Part shown: piece by piece, positions 32,455 through 43,813 of the stretch
Layout: every line of letters starts with the position of its first letter
Numbering within the stretch: the stretch's first letter is position 1
Assembly: GCF_008831285.2 (NCBI RefSeq)
Contig: NW_022205267.1
Span: 1-48,364 of the forward strand
Length of the DNA: 48,364 nucleotides
Reading direction: 5' to 3'
DNA from: Nymphaea colorata
Lineage: Eukaryota > Streptophyta > Magnoliopsida > Nymphaeales > Nymphaeaceae
Translations under genes and position numbers: made by a program
Notes under the pieces: generated by a model
What the model was told of the DNA's origin: nothing
The model's input: the letters and a program-made list of their open reading frames with translations, nothing else
Database searches by the model: none

Positions 32455-33398
32455 ACAAACACTTTGGACATTGCCTCGCCATGTGCCTCCCTTCACAGAA
32501 CCAACAAGTTACTACTTTATTTTGGTAATTGTTGTTTTGGCGAAAGAAAGGTTTCTTTTGGCCTTGGTGCTGGGTCGATGATTCAACTTTGGGGTCCCGT
32601 CATTCCTCATTCTTTCCTCCATGGTCAAGCTTCTTCGATAGCTTGAAGGTGTTAGTGTAACTCTTGCGCTGAGTATCTTCCAAGCGCTTTGCAATCACAT
32701 AATCATCCTCCAAGGTCTCGGGATTGCCTCTTTCCACTTCAGATTGTGCCCAAAGTTGACGATGTATCTGGTACCTGATATGTTGGAACAAGACAAATTG
32801 GACTAGTCTATTTTGGGACTTCAAGCTGTCGAAGAAGCTTGGCGTCTTGCATTGGGGGCATGACGTAGTTCTTCAACTCTCGCTGAAAATCATCAAAAGT
32901 ATCTATTCTGTAGATCCCCTTTTGAATGTCAAGGCATTTTCATCTCCACCAGGCAACAGCATCGCCCTCAAATAGCATGGCTGTAGTCTTGATGTGAAGG
33001 TCATCTCCCACAATCCCTTGGAGATCCAAGTAATATTCCACTTGGAACAAGAAGTTGTCGATGACTCAACTATCTCGATTTTCATTATATTTCACTGGCC
33101 TCTGGACGTCAACCCTTGGTAGTCGATCTTCACCTCCACCTACAGAAACTTGTCACTACAGCGTGTGGTTTTTTGCTTGAAGTTCCTTAACATTAGCCTG
33201 CAGTGCGGCCACTGTATCAGTAAGTGACTTGTTCATTGCTATAAAGTCGGTCATCTGTTCCCTTATGGTCTTCATTTCATCCCTCATTTCCTCGAAGGAC
33301 TCTATTGCATTGCCCAACACATCCTCTTGAGTAGCTACGTCGACAACCAGCCTGTGTGATACTTCAGTCAGGTCTTCCTGACCATGGGACGCACTCAT
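32455..33398 (-). pseudogene. Ty3/gypsy copy A: gag
   Basis: The minus strand starts MSASHGQEDLTEVSHRL at 33398, with a coiled-coil-like stretch (EEMRDEMKTIREQMTDFIAM) and many broken frames after it. Near 32465-32510 is the nucleocapsid zinc knuckle CWFCEGRHMARQC (C-x2-C-x3-H-x4-C), the spacing usual for plant chromoviruses. Several frame changes make it non-functional. Gag coats the RNA inside the virus-like particle. Confidence 0.75.
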
Positions 33399-33538
33399 CT
33401 CGACGGACTAGGCTATTCCCTTGCCCTTAGTGCTATGCAGATTGTATTGAGCTGCCACGACATCTTTTTCGACCAATGCTCGTCGGCGTGTTCCTCTACA
33501 CCGACTATCCAACCGCTTCCTCAGATTGAGCCAAACGT

Positions 33539-33551
33539 GGCTCTGATACCA
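33539..33551 (-). other. Primer-binding site of gypsy copy A
   Basis: Read on minus, TGGTATCAGAGCC follows the LTR end TGTGACA after two bases. It matches the initiator-Met tRNA 3' end and is identical to the site of copy C at 44558. Confidence 0.85.
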
Positions 33552-33553
33552 GT

Positions 33554-33948
33554 TGTCACAGGCTCACTTCTTCAGTCTGTGTGGCACGACAAGAACCTAA
33601 TTATCATCAGCCTTCAAACAATTGGAAGGGGTGCAAAGAGCATTTCAAAGACAAATGTATGAAGAAAACAGTTTGAATAAAGAACTCTGGCAATGTATTT
33701 CACTTGGAAAACTTAGTACATCACGAGGAAGGTAAGATAGGAGAAAGATCTCAACTTACTTACACGATGGCCAAAGCAATTTACAAGGATTCCTTTGCCG
33801 ACCATCGAAAACATAGAATCCCCAAACAAACTTGACACTTAGACCGGTGGGAGGGTACTCGCTTACAAGTGAACATGCTTACGCAAAAGACTCAATGCAA
33901 GCAAAAGAAGTACATTGCAAAAAAAAAAGACTATACAAACTCTAGACA
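33554..33948 (-). mobile_element. 5' LTR of gypsy copy A
   Basis: On the minus strand this 395-bp segment starts TGTCTAGAGTTTG and ends GCCTGTGACA, directly before the primer-binding site. The last ~40 bases (CCACAC, CTGAAGAA, GTGACA) match the LTR end of copy C. The outer edge meets copy B within about 12 bp. Confidence 0.7.
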
Positions 33949-33959
33949 TAGGGGAACGG

Positions 33960-35219
33960 GGAATTCCTTGCGGAATTTGATTTTGCCTTAAGAGTATAAG
34001 GCAGGAAAGACTAACATCGTAGCAGAGGTGTTAAGTCGGAAGGCAGAGCTGGCAGCTACTTAGACAACATCATCCGAAGCACTGCTGGAGATTCTGATTA
34101 CTTGATGGACTTTTGATTTCGAAGGGCGGACATGTGTTTGTGCCTAGATGGGGAAACCTTCGGCAAGAGCTGCTGAAGGAGTGTCATGACTCATTGTTGG
34201 CAGACCATCCTGACCATGAGCAGACGTGGCGCTCCTTGAATGTGGCTATTATTGGCCACAAATGTGAGACGACATCTAGGCTTATGTGAAGACTTGCTTG
34301 ATCTGCTAGCAAGACAAGGGGACAAATCAGAAGACTGTCAATTTCTCGGAGCCTCTTCCTATTCGAGAGCGTCCATGGGAGTGCCTCTCTATGAACTTTA
34401 TCTTCAACTTACCCAATGTTGACGGCTTCAGCTCCATTCTTTTGGTTGTGGACAGATTTTCAAAGTATGTGACCTTCATCCCAGCCTCTAAGGAATGTCC
34501 CACGGAGAAGATGGTAGAGCTATTTGTGAAACATATAGTAAAGCAATGGCATGCCGAAAAACATTGTCAGTGATCTAACGCCTGCTTCACAGGGAAGTTT
34601 TGGTGTGAGGTGTTTAGTTTGTTGGGTTCAGATTTATTATTCTCAACGAGTTTCCACCCATAGACTGACAACCAAACTGAATGGATCAATGGATGACTAG
34701 AAACATACCTTCGCCACTATGTCAGTGCAAATCAGAAGAATTGGGAGAAATTACTTGATGTATCCCAATTTTGTTACAATTTGTAGAAGATCGAGTCTTC
34801 TGGACATAGTCCGTTCAAGATAGACACTGGACAGTAGTCGTTGATGCCTCATACCCTTGCAGCTCAAAAGAAAGAACTACCTTGGCAAGAACAGATGGAG
34901 TTGGCTATGGCGTTCTTACACAAGGCCACCAAGAAGATGAAGAAATTTGTAGATCGGAGTCGAAGTCCGATGGAATTCAGAGTGGGCGATCAAGTCCTCA
35001 TGAAACTTTATCCAGACCAGACGGGCATCTTCTGTGGCTGACACAAGTCCTTGATTCGGAAGTATGAAGTACCCTTTGCAATGCTGAAGAGGATCAGGAA
35101 GCTAGCCTACAAGCTGGACTTGCCGCCGGACTTTAAGATGCATTCAGTGTTCCATGTCTGTAACCTGAAGCCCTTCTACTTTGATGAGGAAGACCCAAAT
35201 AGAAGCATCCCAGAATGAG
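33960..35219 (+). pseudogene. Ty3/gypsy copy B: end of RNase H and integrase, plus strand
   Basis: The plus strand begins inside pol with EFLAEFDFAL, continues with GKTNIVAEVLSRKAEL (end of RNase H), an integrase zinc region (ECHDSL-ADHP and a worn CxxC), the core VDGFSSILLVVDRFSKYVTF, and a C-terminal part (PMEFRVGDQVLMKLYP, LAYKLDLPPDFKMHSVFHV, LKPFYFDEEDPN). Homology stops near 35219, before any chromodomain or 3' LTR that I can see. Many stops and frameshifts. It joins copy A head-to-head at 33948-33960 and supplies the part of pol that copy A lacks, except most of RNase H. Confidence 0.85.
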
Positions 35220-36310
35220 ACCTAATCGTGCAGCAAGTCCCGTACACACTATAAAATGCAGTTTCCACATATTTTTTTCAAACATCTCATATAATTTTGA
35301 AGAAATGTGTATAGTGCTAGTATTAATATGCATGCCATTTCCTGTAATATATTTTACTTCTTCTATGCAGGTTTGCCGACACCTCCTAATTTCTGCCATT
35401 GATACGTATAGAGGAAATTTGAAGTCTTAGAGTATTGCACTTGGTCTCATGTTTTGAATATCATGTATAAATACCATTGGAATATCTAAGATGGACTTTG
35501 TGTATCAAAAACCTTGTTAGACTTATTCATACCTATATACTTGTTATTAAAGATAATATCATTCATTTGTATGTGGATCAATAATATGTTCTGTATAATA
35601 CATTGATTGCATCTTTGTTCTGTTATTGATATCGGGCAAGGCTTTTTTGTATTCCTATTTTTCAGGTTGTACATAATATAGTATAATATGAAACATATTA
35701 TAAATTTTTACAGACAGGTATGTCACATCAGTAAAAATGCAATTTAGCGTCCATAAAATAGCTATTACTGACAGGAAGTGATCATCAATATTAAATATAA
35801 ATTCTTCTGCCGGGTATTTCCTTTAGTAAAAAGTGCATTGACGGTAGCCAGTTGTTAGTATATCTGGTGGACTTTAATACTGGCTGTGGGTGTGTGTCAG
35901 TAAATCCTCAGCAATACATGATGTTCACGATTGTCAGAATAAGTGTACAACTTACTGACAGATGTAAGCAAGTGTCGTTAAACCCAATGCAATACACTAA
36001 CAGCAACAGCCGTTAGCATTCAACGACACAATCTACATTGATGGATGTGCATCCATCAATAGAAATATTCATGGTGGTTTTGACAATTTTAATTGACGTT
36101 TTTTGTCATCTCAATAATGCTTTTGTTTTTTTTTGTGATCTAAGCCTTTGGATGCCAACAAATTGGATTTGAACCACATGCATCGTTTCATAATGTCCAA
36201 TTTCCAATGAAAACTGACCAGCAGTAGGCTCCCACCTTTTATTAAGAACCGAAAAAATTTGGAAACCATACACAAATTATAAATATCCGGTTTATTGGAT
36301 ATGGTCCACG
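35220..36310. other. Intergenic region with CTGACAG/GTTAG-type repeats
   Basis: No gene. From 35700 to 36080 short words such as TTACTGACAG, CAGTAA and TAACAGC/GTTAGC recur in both orientations, as in subterminal regions of CACTA-like elements. No terminus could be fixed. Confidence 0.3.
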
Positions 36311-36319
36311 TACTTGAAT

Positions 36320-36715
36320 TCGAATTCAAATGTAGAAACATTTCAATCTAACTTTTATATTCATAATCTGAATTTTATATGAATTTGACTTTTTAATTAG
36401 TATCTATATTCAAATCCGACTTCTAAATAAACAACTAATCATTCAAACTAGAGTAATTGACATTTTAAGAATCGACTTCCAGAATAAATGGATATCGGAT
36501 AGACATTTATTAAAATTCAATCTAAATTTAAATCAAATAAAATATTTCTCTAAAACTGAATCTGAATCTCAATACAATCAGATCAAGTCATTTGTTCAAT
36601 CCGAAGCCAATGAGATTTTTATTCGGATGACTTTTTTCTTCTAGATCCAACTTTTTGAAGTAGTTGGGTCGCATTCTAGTCTAAATTCAATCCATTGACA
36701 TCCCTAGGTCTCTAT
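36320..36715. repeat. AATCCGAAT-type repeat with ...TTGACATCCCTAG end
   Basis: Degenerate words such as GAATCTGAATCT, ATTCAATC and AATCGGAT recur. The right edge CCATTGACATCCCTAG is the reverse complement of the TAGGGATG-type start of the element at 37535, so this is probably a related hAT-like MITE. The left end is lost. Confidence 0.45.
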
Positions 36716-36954
36716 ATGCTCTTCATTTAAGTCGAAGCACTAAATTAATGGCAATTTAGGTCCCGATCTATGGGTTTAGGTGAAGGATCAGACTCGTATG
36801 ATTCAATGGGGATCATTCATTATAGGTAGCGCTTGAACTTGTAGTCACGTTAAATCAACTATGGAGATTCAGTAGCCAACAAGTGTTCTTAGAGACGGCC
36901 AAGAGTGGCCGAGATAGAAAGTAGTGACGGCAGCCAATAACTTGTTAGTTGGTA

Positions 36955-37090
36955 GGGCTGCACACGAGTCGCGTCGAGTTCAAGTTGGGCCGGCTTGAGA
37001 TTGACTCGAGTCAGAAAACTAAAAGCTTGAGCTTGAACTTAACTCATTTAGCTTGCTTATGCTAAACATGTCTGGTTTTTTTAACTCATT
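36955..37090. mobile_element. GAGTCGAGTT-rich hAT-like MITE end
   Basis: It starts TAGGGCTGCACACGAGTCG, followed by GTCGAGTTCAAG and GAGCTTGAACTTAACTC. This is the same terminal sequence as the 38423-38638 element. The other end was not found. Confidence 0.5.
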
Positions 37091-37534
37091 TAGTCAGTAC
37101 TTGTTCAACTTTCTCTCATTATAATCCAACATTCATTATGTAGTCTAACAGAATCAAGTTTAAACGATCGAGTTCTTACATACATGTATTAATTTTAATT
37201 AACTTATATATATTTATAAGCTTTATTTGCTTTTTCAAAAATAATTCTTTAATATTTTTTACTAATTTGGCTGAAACGCTAAATCGACCGATTCAGTACT
37301 ACATAATAGGTGGCTCGGCTGATTTGGTTCCAAAAGCAATCGTGATAACATTGGGTTAAACAGTTTCAGATACATTTATGATGCTCCAAATTGTTTCTTA
37401 TATCGTACATGTATTACTAAAATGTCATTAATCATTTTTTGACTTTAACCAAACAATGTTTTTTCCAATGCTGCTTATAACATTATCATGAAAACTTTGA
37501 TTAAAATAACTGGAATTGAAACATGATTCATATT

Positions 37535-38030
37535 TAGGGATGCCATTATGTTCAATTTGGATTAGATATCCTACCGAACCGTTTCCAAGAAAAAATTAAT
37601 ATCCGATTAAGTAATCGGATTGGATTCAGATTTAAGAAATGATATCTGATCGGATTTGGATATGGATTCAGTTCAACAAATATCGAACCGTTTCCAAAAA
37701 AAAAAAAATTAATATCCGATTAAGTAATCGGATTGGATTCAGATTTAAGAAATGACATCCGATCGGATTCGGATATGGATTCAGTTCAACAAATATCCTA
37801 TATCCAATGCTTTTACATTTTGAAAGTCGGTTAAATTCGTTCAGAATTTGGACTAGGATTCGAATTCAGATATGAATTTTAAAATGGGATACAGATAGTG
37901 AAATTGGATTTTGGATTTGGATTCGGATATGAATTTTCCTTGTTTGTATTTGAATCTGAATATTTGGATATCTGATAAATGGATAAGTTAAGAGTATATC
38001 CAATTTGAATATGATTCGTTGACATCATTA
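37535..38030. mobile_element. hAT-type MITE with perfect 8-bp target duplication
   Basis: The 496-bp element begins TAGGGATGCCATT and its reverse-complemented end is TAATGATGTCAACG. It is flanked on both sides by TTCATATT (37527-37534 and 38031-38038), the 8-bp duplication length of hAT transposases. The interior is GGATTCGGATATGG-type sequence. It contains a tandem duplication of ~110 bp (37575-37683 and 37684-37796). There is no coding capacity. Confidence 0.75.
37575..37796. repeat. ~110-bp tandem duplication inside the MITE
   Basis: Both units start CGAACCGTTTCCAA and end TTCAGTTCAACAAATAT. They differ at only a few bases and in the length of an A run, so the duplication is younger than the element's general decay. 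Confidence 0.9.
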
Positions 38031-38422
38031 TTCATATTAGTTTGACGCTTACTAAATATTAGGATGTTCAAATATTGTTTAAAATATTTTTTTGTAAACA
38101 CACATTGTGATACTAGCCATGTTAGAAATTGGTTCAAGTTTTCCTTCGTGGCAATGGCTGTTTCACTTACACCATCCACATTTCAGAGCAAATTCTTTTA
38201 TATATTCCGTCACTTAAATGATGCTCCTTTGCCCCACAAGAAAAAAAATTGAAAAGTTTGAAAGTAACCCAATGAACAAGCAATGTAATATTCACTTAAA
38301 TGCACAAAAAGAGGAAAGAGAGAGAATAACAGATAGGTAAACAAGCGAAGGGCGCAGATGTGATGTAAACCTGAAAAGAGGGGCAGCTGTCAATCACTGG
38401 ACTTTTTTTCTTCATAGCAAGT

Positions 38423-38638
38423 AGGGCTCCACAACGAGTCAAGCCAGCTTGAGCTCGACTCGAACACGCTCGTCAAAACACAGACTCCAACTCTGCATGT
38501 TTATAAACGACTCGATTGAGTTAAATAAATTAAAAGAAACGAGTCATACTTAGCATAACCGAGCTCAATGAGTCGAGGTGGACCTCAAGCTTGAGTTTTC
38601 TGAGTGGAGCCAATTCGAGCTGGGCTCGTGTGCAGTGC
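38423..38638. mobile_element. hAT-type MITE (GAGCTCGACTCG family) with perfect 8-bp duplication
   Basis: The 216-bp element starts AGGGCTCCACAACGAG and its reverse-complemented end is GCACTGCACACGAGCCC. It is flanked by TAGCAAGT at 38415-38422 and 38639-38646. The interior has TTGAGCTCGACTCGAACACG and GAGCTCAATGAGTCGAG words. It is the best-preserved member of a family also seen at about 11.8, 15.4, 16.4, 16.7 and 37.0 kb. Confidence 0.85.
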
Positions 38639-38741
38639 TAGCAAGTCATTGATTCAGGTCACTACATTCCATCAGTGGAAAAAGGGTGTTGAGATAGACA
38701 AAAAGAGAGAGGTCTCCCTTTATTCCTTGCAGCATGCCTTC

Positions 38742-38826
38742 TGCCTCTCTCTCTCTCTCTCAAAAATTTTCTCCTCCCATTTTCTCTCTCTCCCTCTGTC
38801 TGTCTGTCTGTCTCTCTCTCTCTTTA
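38742..38826. repeat. (CT)n / (TCTG)n microsatellite
   Basis: CT runs separated by unique sequence, with three TCTG units in the second run. A matching GA run follows at 38877-38898, so the pair could form a hairpin. Confidence 0.95.
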
Positions 38827-38939
38827 CACATGAAAATGGAAAAAAAAGAATGGGAGGAAAAAAAATTTTGCAAACAGAGAGAGAGAGAGAGAGAGAGTTC
38901 CTTTCTGTTGACGATAATTCATGCGTAAGGAATTAATTA

Positions 38940-39670
38940 GGTTGGATATATCTGATTATCAACCTGATTTTGAATCCATTTAACTGGATCTAGTTAAAAA
39001 ATGATTCCTTCGTAGCCAAATTTGATCTACTAAAGATTCAACCCGGTTATGTTTAATTTTGGGATCTTATGCTATCAGATCCAAATTCAGCTTTAAAAGA
39101 TAAAGCCCAAATCCAAATCTAAATAGACACAATCCTGTTAGCTCAAATACAAAAGAATTGAATCCAATGCTCCAAACCATTGATGATCGAGTACAAGAAA
39201 TATGATTTTGAATAAAATTGAAGCAATGCTGCGATGGGATGCCGACGGATTGGATTCGAATGAGATATACCCTTCATCATACCTACTTTTTCGGATATTA
39301 ACATATTCTGATTCGAATCCGGAATCAGATTTTAATATGAATGAAGAAATGTCATATCCCAATCTGAATCCAAAATTCGATTTCACAATCTGAATCCAAT
39401 TTTTATAGTAATATTTGAATCCGAATTTTGAACTGAATTTTGCCAATTTTCAAAATATAAGAGCATTAGATATGGAATATTTATTCAAAACTAAATCCAA
39501 TCTGAATCAGTTTCCGAATCCAATTAGATATTTATGTACATCCAAGTCCGCATCAGACATTTATCAGATGTCATTTCCTGAATCCAAATCTGATCTGATT
39601 TCTTTGTCAGATATTAAATTTTTTTCCATATCCAATTTGTTTCAAATCATTTTAGTTAGATAGCCGATCC
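38940..39670. repeat. Degenerate AATCCGAATCC-type repeat block
   Basis: Words such as GATTCGAATCCGGAATC, AATCCAAATC and CAATCTGAATCC recur throughout, like the interior of the element at 37535-38030. It is probably an old hAT-like element. The ends could not be defined, and open frames across it are composition artefacts. Confidence 0.4.
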
Positions 39671-39679
39671 AAATCAGAT

Positions 39680-40510
39680 GTATTCACATTGCTATGATGC
39701 ATCATTGAAGAATTAGTTTTCTTTGCCACCGGAAGGAAGGAGAATGCCACTGGAAAATAGTGTTTTGGGCTTTTGGTTGGCAACTACGACAATTGTTTGG
39801 AAATTTTGATGGCCACTGGATGCTGTTGAAGAGCCACGACCACCTTCCACGAGTGACAGAAGCCATTAAAGAAAGCATTGTATCTGGTGTCGGAACACCG
39901 CCAGTGAATAGGAAACAATTTTCACACTATAAAGCTCCTCCACCATCTTTTTTCTCCCTGCAACTTTGGCCTTCCTTCGGTTCATATCCAAAGCCATGTG
40001 CACTATTTCATTTTCTTCTTCTTCTACATTATGTATGCTCGGCTATCACTGGTCTCCATAGAGCATGCACCCACGAGGATAATCTAAAACTTTAAATTTA
40101 TAGTTAGATTTTCATGGACCTGGGTCTACTTATATGAGGCAGCCCCATGAACTTGGGTGAACTCAACTTACTCTAGATCGAAGTGACCATCTAGGCACCC
40201 AAAAACTCGCCAGGATGCTTCTTTGCAGTAAATCAATCCCTCGTCTGCAACACTGATCGATGGAACCCTCTTTTCCCCATATTCTTTTTTCAAAACAGAA
40301 TGAATCACAACTCCTTTTCCCTTCTTTTTTAAGTTTTGATTTTATGCCCATTTATTTTTTCCATTAATCTGAATTGATTGATGGCTTTTTTTCTCTTTAT
40401 TTGAAGGTAAATGATGAAAATGGCGTAAGCAATTGAAGATTCTGAATTCTGGGGAGCTTGAAGGGTTATTATGATTCTGTGTTGTTCTATAGAATGACAT
40501 GGTTCATATT
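39680..40510. other. Intergenic region, no gene seen
   Basis: A 111-codon plus-strand open frame (39760-40095) has no motif or compositional support. No repeat boundary was found. Confidence 0.4.
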
Positions 40511-40517
40511 TGCTTTG

Positions 40518-40663
40518 TTGAATCTTTTCTACATTTAAGATGTTGATTATTCTTTTTTTTCCAGAAACTGAACTGAAATCTTGCTTATGTGATTTTCTTG
40601 AATTTTTTCTACATTTAAGACGTTGATTATTCTTTCTTTTTCCAGAAACTGAACTGAAAGCTT
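40518..40663 (+). repeat. ~80-bp tandem duplication with duplicated splice-acceptor-like site
   Basis: TTCTACATTTAAGA, GTTGATTATTC, a T-rich tract, CCAGAAACTGAACTGAAA and CTTG occur twice (about 40518-40582 and 40598-40663). Each unit contains a polypyrimidine run followed by CAG. Confidence 0.85.
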
Positions 40664-41400
40664 GTTTCTTCATGTTTGTATCGACCGATCTGGTCTTCAT
40701 GCTTTTTGGCATCCTTTCATTGTGGCCAGAACTCAACATTCATTTTTGCTGACTTAGAACATCTGGAAGAGGGTTTTTAATTTGGCTTCTTAAGTTATTC
40801 AGACATTCAAGGGCTGATTGGTAATTGTAGTTGGTATTTGAATATACTAAAAATGGGGTAAACTCATGAAACATTTTAATAAGTGTTCCAAGAATCTTAT
40901 CCAAATCTTTACAATATATTCATGAAACAGTTGCAAATTGTTTCCTTTGCAATTCAGCAATTCAAGTCTACAGCAATTTATGAAGTTCCTCTTCTCATGT
41001 ATCTATGGTTGGTTTGATTTTCTAACTAAAATTACATATATAAGATTTATTTTCTATGTGATAGAGGGTGTAATGCACTAAATGTAAAAGCGAAAAGTTA
41101 TGTGCAAATGTCGATAATGATAAAGAATTTACTTTTCACTATTTCTTCATGTTTATCTATAATGAGTTGCAAAACAAAAAAAGGTACTAGTTTTGTAAAA
41201 TTTGAAGCTGGGATTGGTTGTAGGGAGATGCTATTGTCAGTCATTTATAAAGAGAACTTGGATACTGGCCTCCTTTTATATTCTTAATTAAATTACATCC
41301 TTATTATATTAGATTTTTACACTGATTCTCTTGTGGATAGGAATCACAAACTTTTTTTGACCATATAAACAACAGCCGCCGTATTTTTTCTCCAATAAAT
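40664..41400. other. Intergenic region, no gene seen
   Basis: No recognisable coding sequence. Confidence 0.4.
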
Positions 41401-41404
41401 TTTA

Positions 41405-41575
41405 GATGAAAGTGGTCAAATTGTAGTTTCAAAATTTTAGCAGGAGAAGAAATATGATTTTTCAAAAATTTTTATATAGATAAATCATTTTTTAAAATTT
41501 ACATGTTTTTTTTTTTGAGGGGGGCTGCCGCCCTTGCCAGCCCCTTAGTTCCACCCCTACTGTTCATAGAATCTA
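41405..41575. mobile_element. Dispersed MITE-like repeat, copy 2
   Basis: It matches 26760-26885: AAATTGTAGTTTCAAAATTTTA, AAATATGATTTTTCA, ATAAATCATT and a CCACCCCT end. A short G/C-rich insertion (GAGGGGGGCTGCCGCCCTT) before the end is a small hairpin. Confidence 0.5.
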
Positions 41576-42290
41576 TTCTATTTGTCACTGCAGATTGAAA
41601 CTAATAGCTCTGCATGTTTAAGGAATAAATGCCATTGAAAAGCATTAGTGACACAAATTTAATATATTAATCCATGACAACTATAAAACACCACTACTGA
41701 CCATTCAGTGAGACACACCACATGCCATCTATATTTGATGTTAGATCAAAAGTGCCACTAAAGACTTTACAATGGCACATATTTATATGTCATCATTGAT
41801 ATTGTATGCAACCCAAGAATACCACAAAAGACCTTTCACTACTTCCAGCAATAGTGTGCATATGAATGTGCATCTACTTAAAAGCTAGCAAATATTTAGA
41901 CCGCTTGGGTAAAGGATTAAAGCTGGATCCATTAATTATTAAAATATTATTTTATCAATCTAACCTTGTAGATATGATCTTAAGAATGATTTATTGAGAA
42001 ATATATATTAAGTTGATCAGTTTTTATATTAATAACGTTTTCTTCAAATAAACGGCTCATATAACATCAAAACTTTTTTTGTAGAAAGTTCAAATTTTAT
42101 ATAAAGTTAACTTTAACTAAAACATGTTTTACATTAAATTAAATTAGTATTTAGAAACAGATGGGGAGGTTCACATTTTTTTAAAGCCCTTTTTATCGGT
42201 AATTTAACCAGTCTAGATTCTATCCCTTAATGCTCGGCCGGTATGTGGATGACCCACTTACGTCTCTTTTTCTTTTTTTTTTTAATGACA
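41576..42290. other. Intergenic region; CACTA-like words at 41630-41860
   Basis: CATTAGTGACAC, CACCACTACTGACC, GTGCCACTAAAGAC and CACTACTTCCAGCAATAGTG occur within 230 bp, resembling CACTA-family subterminal repeats. No ends or coding sequence were identified. Confidence 0.3.
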
Positions 42291-42659
42291 GTCAATAGTG
42301 TCGCCGTGGTCTAGCATCGTGTGGGATAGAAGATGCCTCCCCTTGCCTCTGTGAGAAGGGCGAGGCTGTCGCGCCTTGCCATCGTTGTCACAGCCCAACC
42401 TCGCTGGCAGAGTATCTGCCCGCCGTTGAGGGTATGGCAGGCTGTTGTTTCCTCAGGGCGGTGACTTCCCCTACCCTACCCTCACTGGCAACCAGCAAGG
42501 CACACCTCTTGGGGTACACAACAGCATCCACTGCCTCGATTTTTTGTTTAATGAAGAAATAGTAAACAAAGGGAGGGAGGACACCTGCCCCCTCACCACT
42601 GAAAGCCTGTCGAGGCCTTTCCATCACCGGCAGGTCCACCGGACACAAAAGGCAGTAGC

Positions 42660-42855
42660 AGGCATTGACGGGGCCAGAAATTTTTGGATATGGAGCACTA
42701 TTATAGAAATTCTCATTTCTAGAGGGGCACAACATATATAAATATGTAAATAATTGTAATAAATCTATGTAAAAATATGTAAAAATAAATAAAAATTTTA
42801 TTGGTGGTGTCGACAACTGCCCACGCCAGCCTATATGTAGCTACGCTACTGGCGG
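42660..42855. mobile_element. MITE-like repeat (GGGGCCAGAAATTTT family)
   Basis: It runs from GACGGGGCCAGAAATTTTTG to GTAGCTACGCTACTGG, with an AT-rich interior, matching the general form of the plant GGGGCGGAGCCAGAAATTT repeats. No target duplication was found. The flanking 42290-42650 and 42856-42980 are GC-rich without a recognisable gene. Confidence 0.4.
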
Positions 42856-42989
42856 CAGCTGCTCGCAAAAAGGGGTGAGGCAACTGGTTTCTCCCTTCCT
42901 GCTGATGGGGAAGGTGGCATCACCTCCCCTTTCGATGTTTTACGAGCATCCTTTTTTTTTAACAAATTTTGTGGCTGTCGAACAACATC

Positions 42990-43012
42990 CATATATATAT
43001 ATATATATATAT
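42990..43012. repeat. (AT)n microsatellite
   Basis: About 11 AT dinucleotides. Confidence 0.97.
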
Positions 43013-43019
43013 ACAGACT

Positions 43020-43810
43020 TTAGATTTTCAAAATCACTAAGAATACGATCCAACATGATGGATGGCTTAAAAAAAATGGTATCAAGTAACACTTTTGTCT
43101 CTTAGTATCAAGTAACACTTGGCTCTGCCCCTATGTAGGTGACAGCTTCCCCTCCCTCCCTTTTTTTTTTGTAAAAAAAATATGATGTACAGTCTCCCTC
43201 ATAGGAGCAGAGGTGACCTTTGATTGATGCCGCAGCCTCCCCCTCCTCAAACAGCATGAGGATGCGATGCCTTTTAATACTAAATGCATGAATAGGCTGG
43301 GCTGTAGGCCTCAAAAAGCATGAATAGTTGAAAACAGTGGAACAATTTCAAATGCAAATCAGCTGGGCTGTAGGCCCCCCTCCCTTTTAGTACTAAAAAA
43401 TAACAAATGACTGAAGATATCGTAAAGAAACCAAAAGAACATAAGGAAACCCCCAAGGTAGCCTGCAGAAGGCAAGAAGGATCCAAAACAAAGAAAAGAA
43501 AAGCTTTTAAGACCACTACCTTATAGAATTTTCCGGAATGGGGAAAAGAAGCACATCAATGACCTCACCACTAGGATTGTAACCCCTGAAACGACCTTTC
43601 TTTCCAAACTCCATCCAGAAATGCTCACATACCTTCTATTCAACCATGGCCAACTGTCGTTTTCCCCTTTCTCCTTATCCCCTGTTCTCTAGAGCACATA
43701 ACAATGGCCTGCAATCGATTACGATAAAAACATATGGATTCTACCACCATATCGACATTGGATGGCACTTTCCCTGGATCTGATAGAATACCTGACGGAA
43801 ACCACAGTCC
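43020..43810. other. Intergenic region, no gene seen
   Basis: GCTGGGCTGTAGGCC is duplicated at about 43298 and 43362, marking a small local duplication. It may include the 3' tail of the LINE to its right. No other feature is supportable. Confidence 0.35.
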
Positions 43811-43813
43811 CAT

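Noticed and set aside
39760-40095. 111-codon plus-strand frame
   Set aside because: No recognisable motif, ordinary composition, no flanking gene signals.
41837-41856. Tiny CACTA...TAGTG palindrome as a complete element
   Set aside because: Twenty bases is too short to be an element; it is at most a word in a subterminal repeat region.
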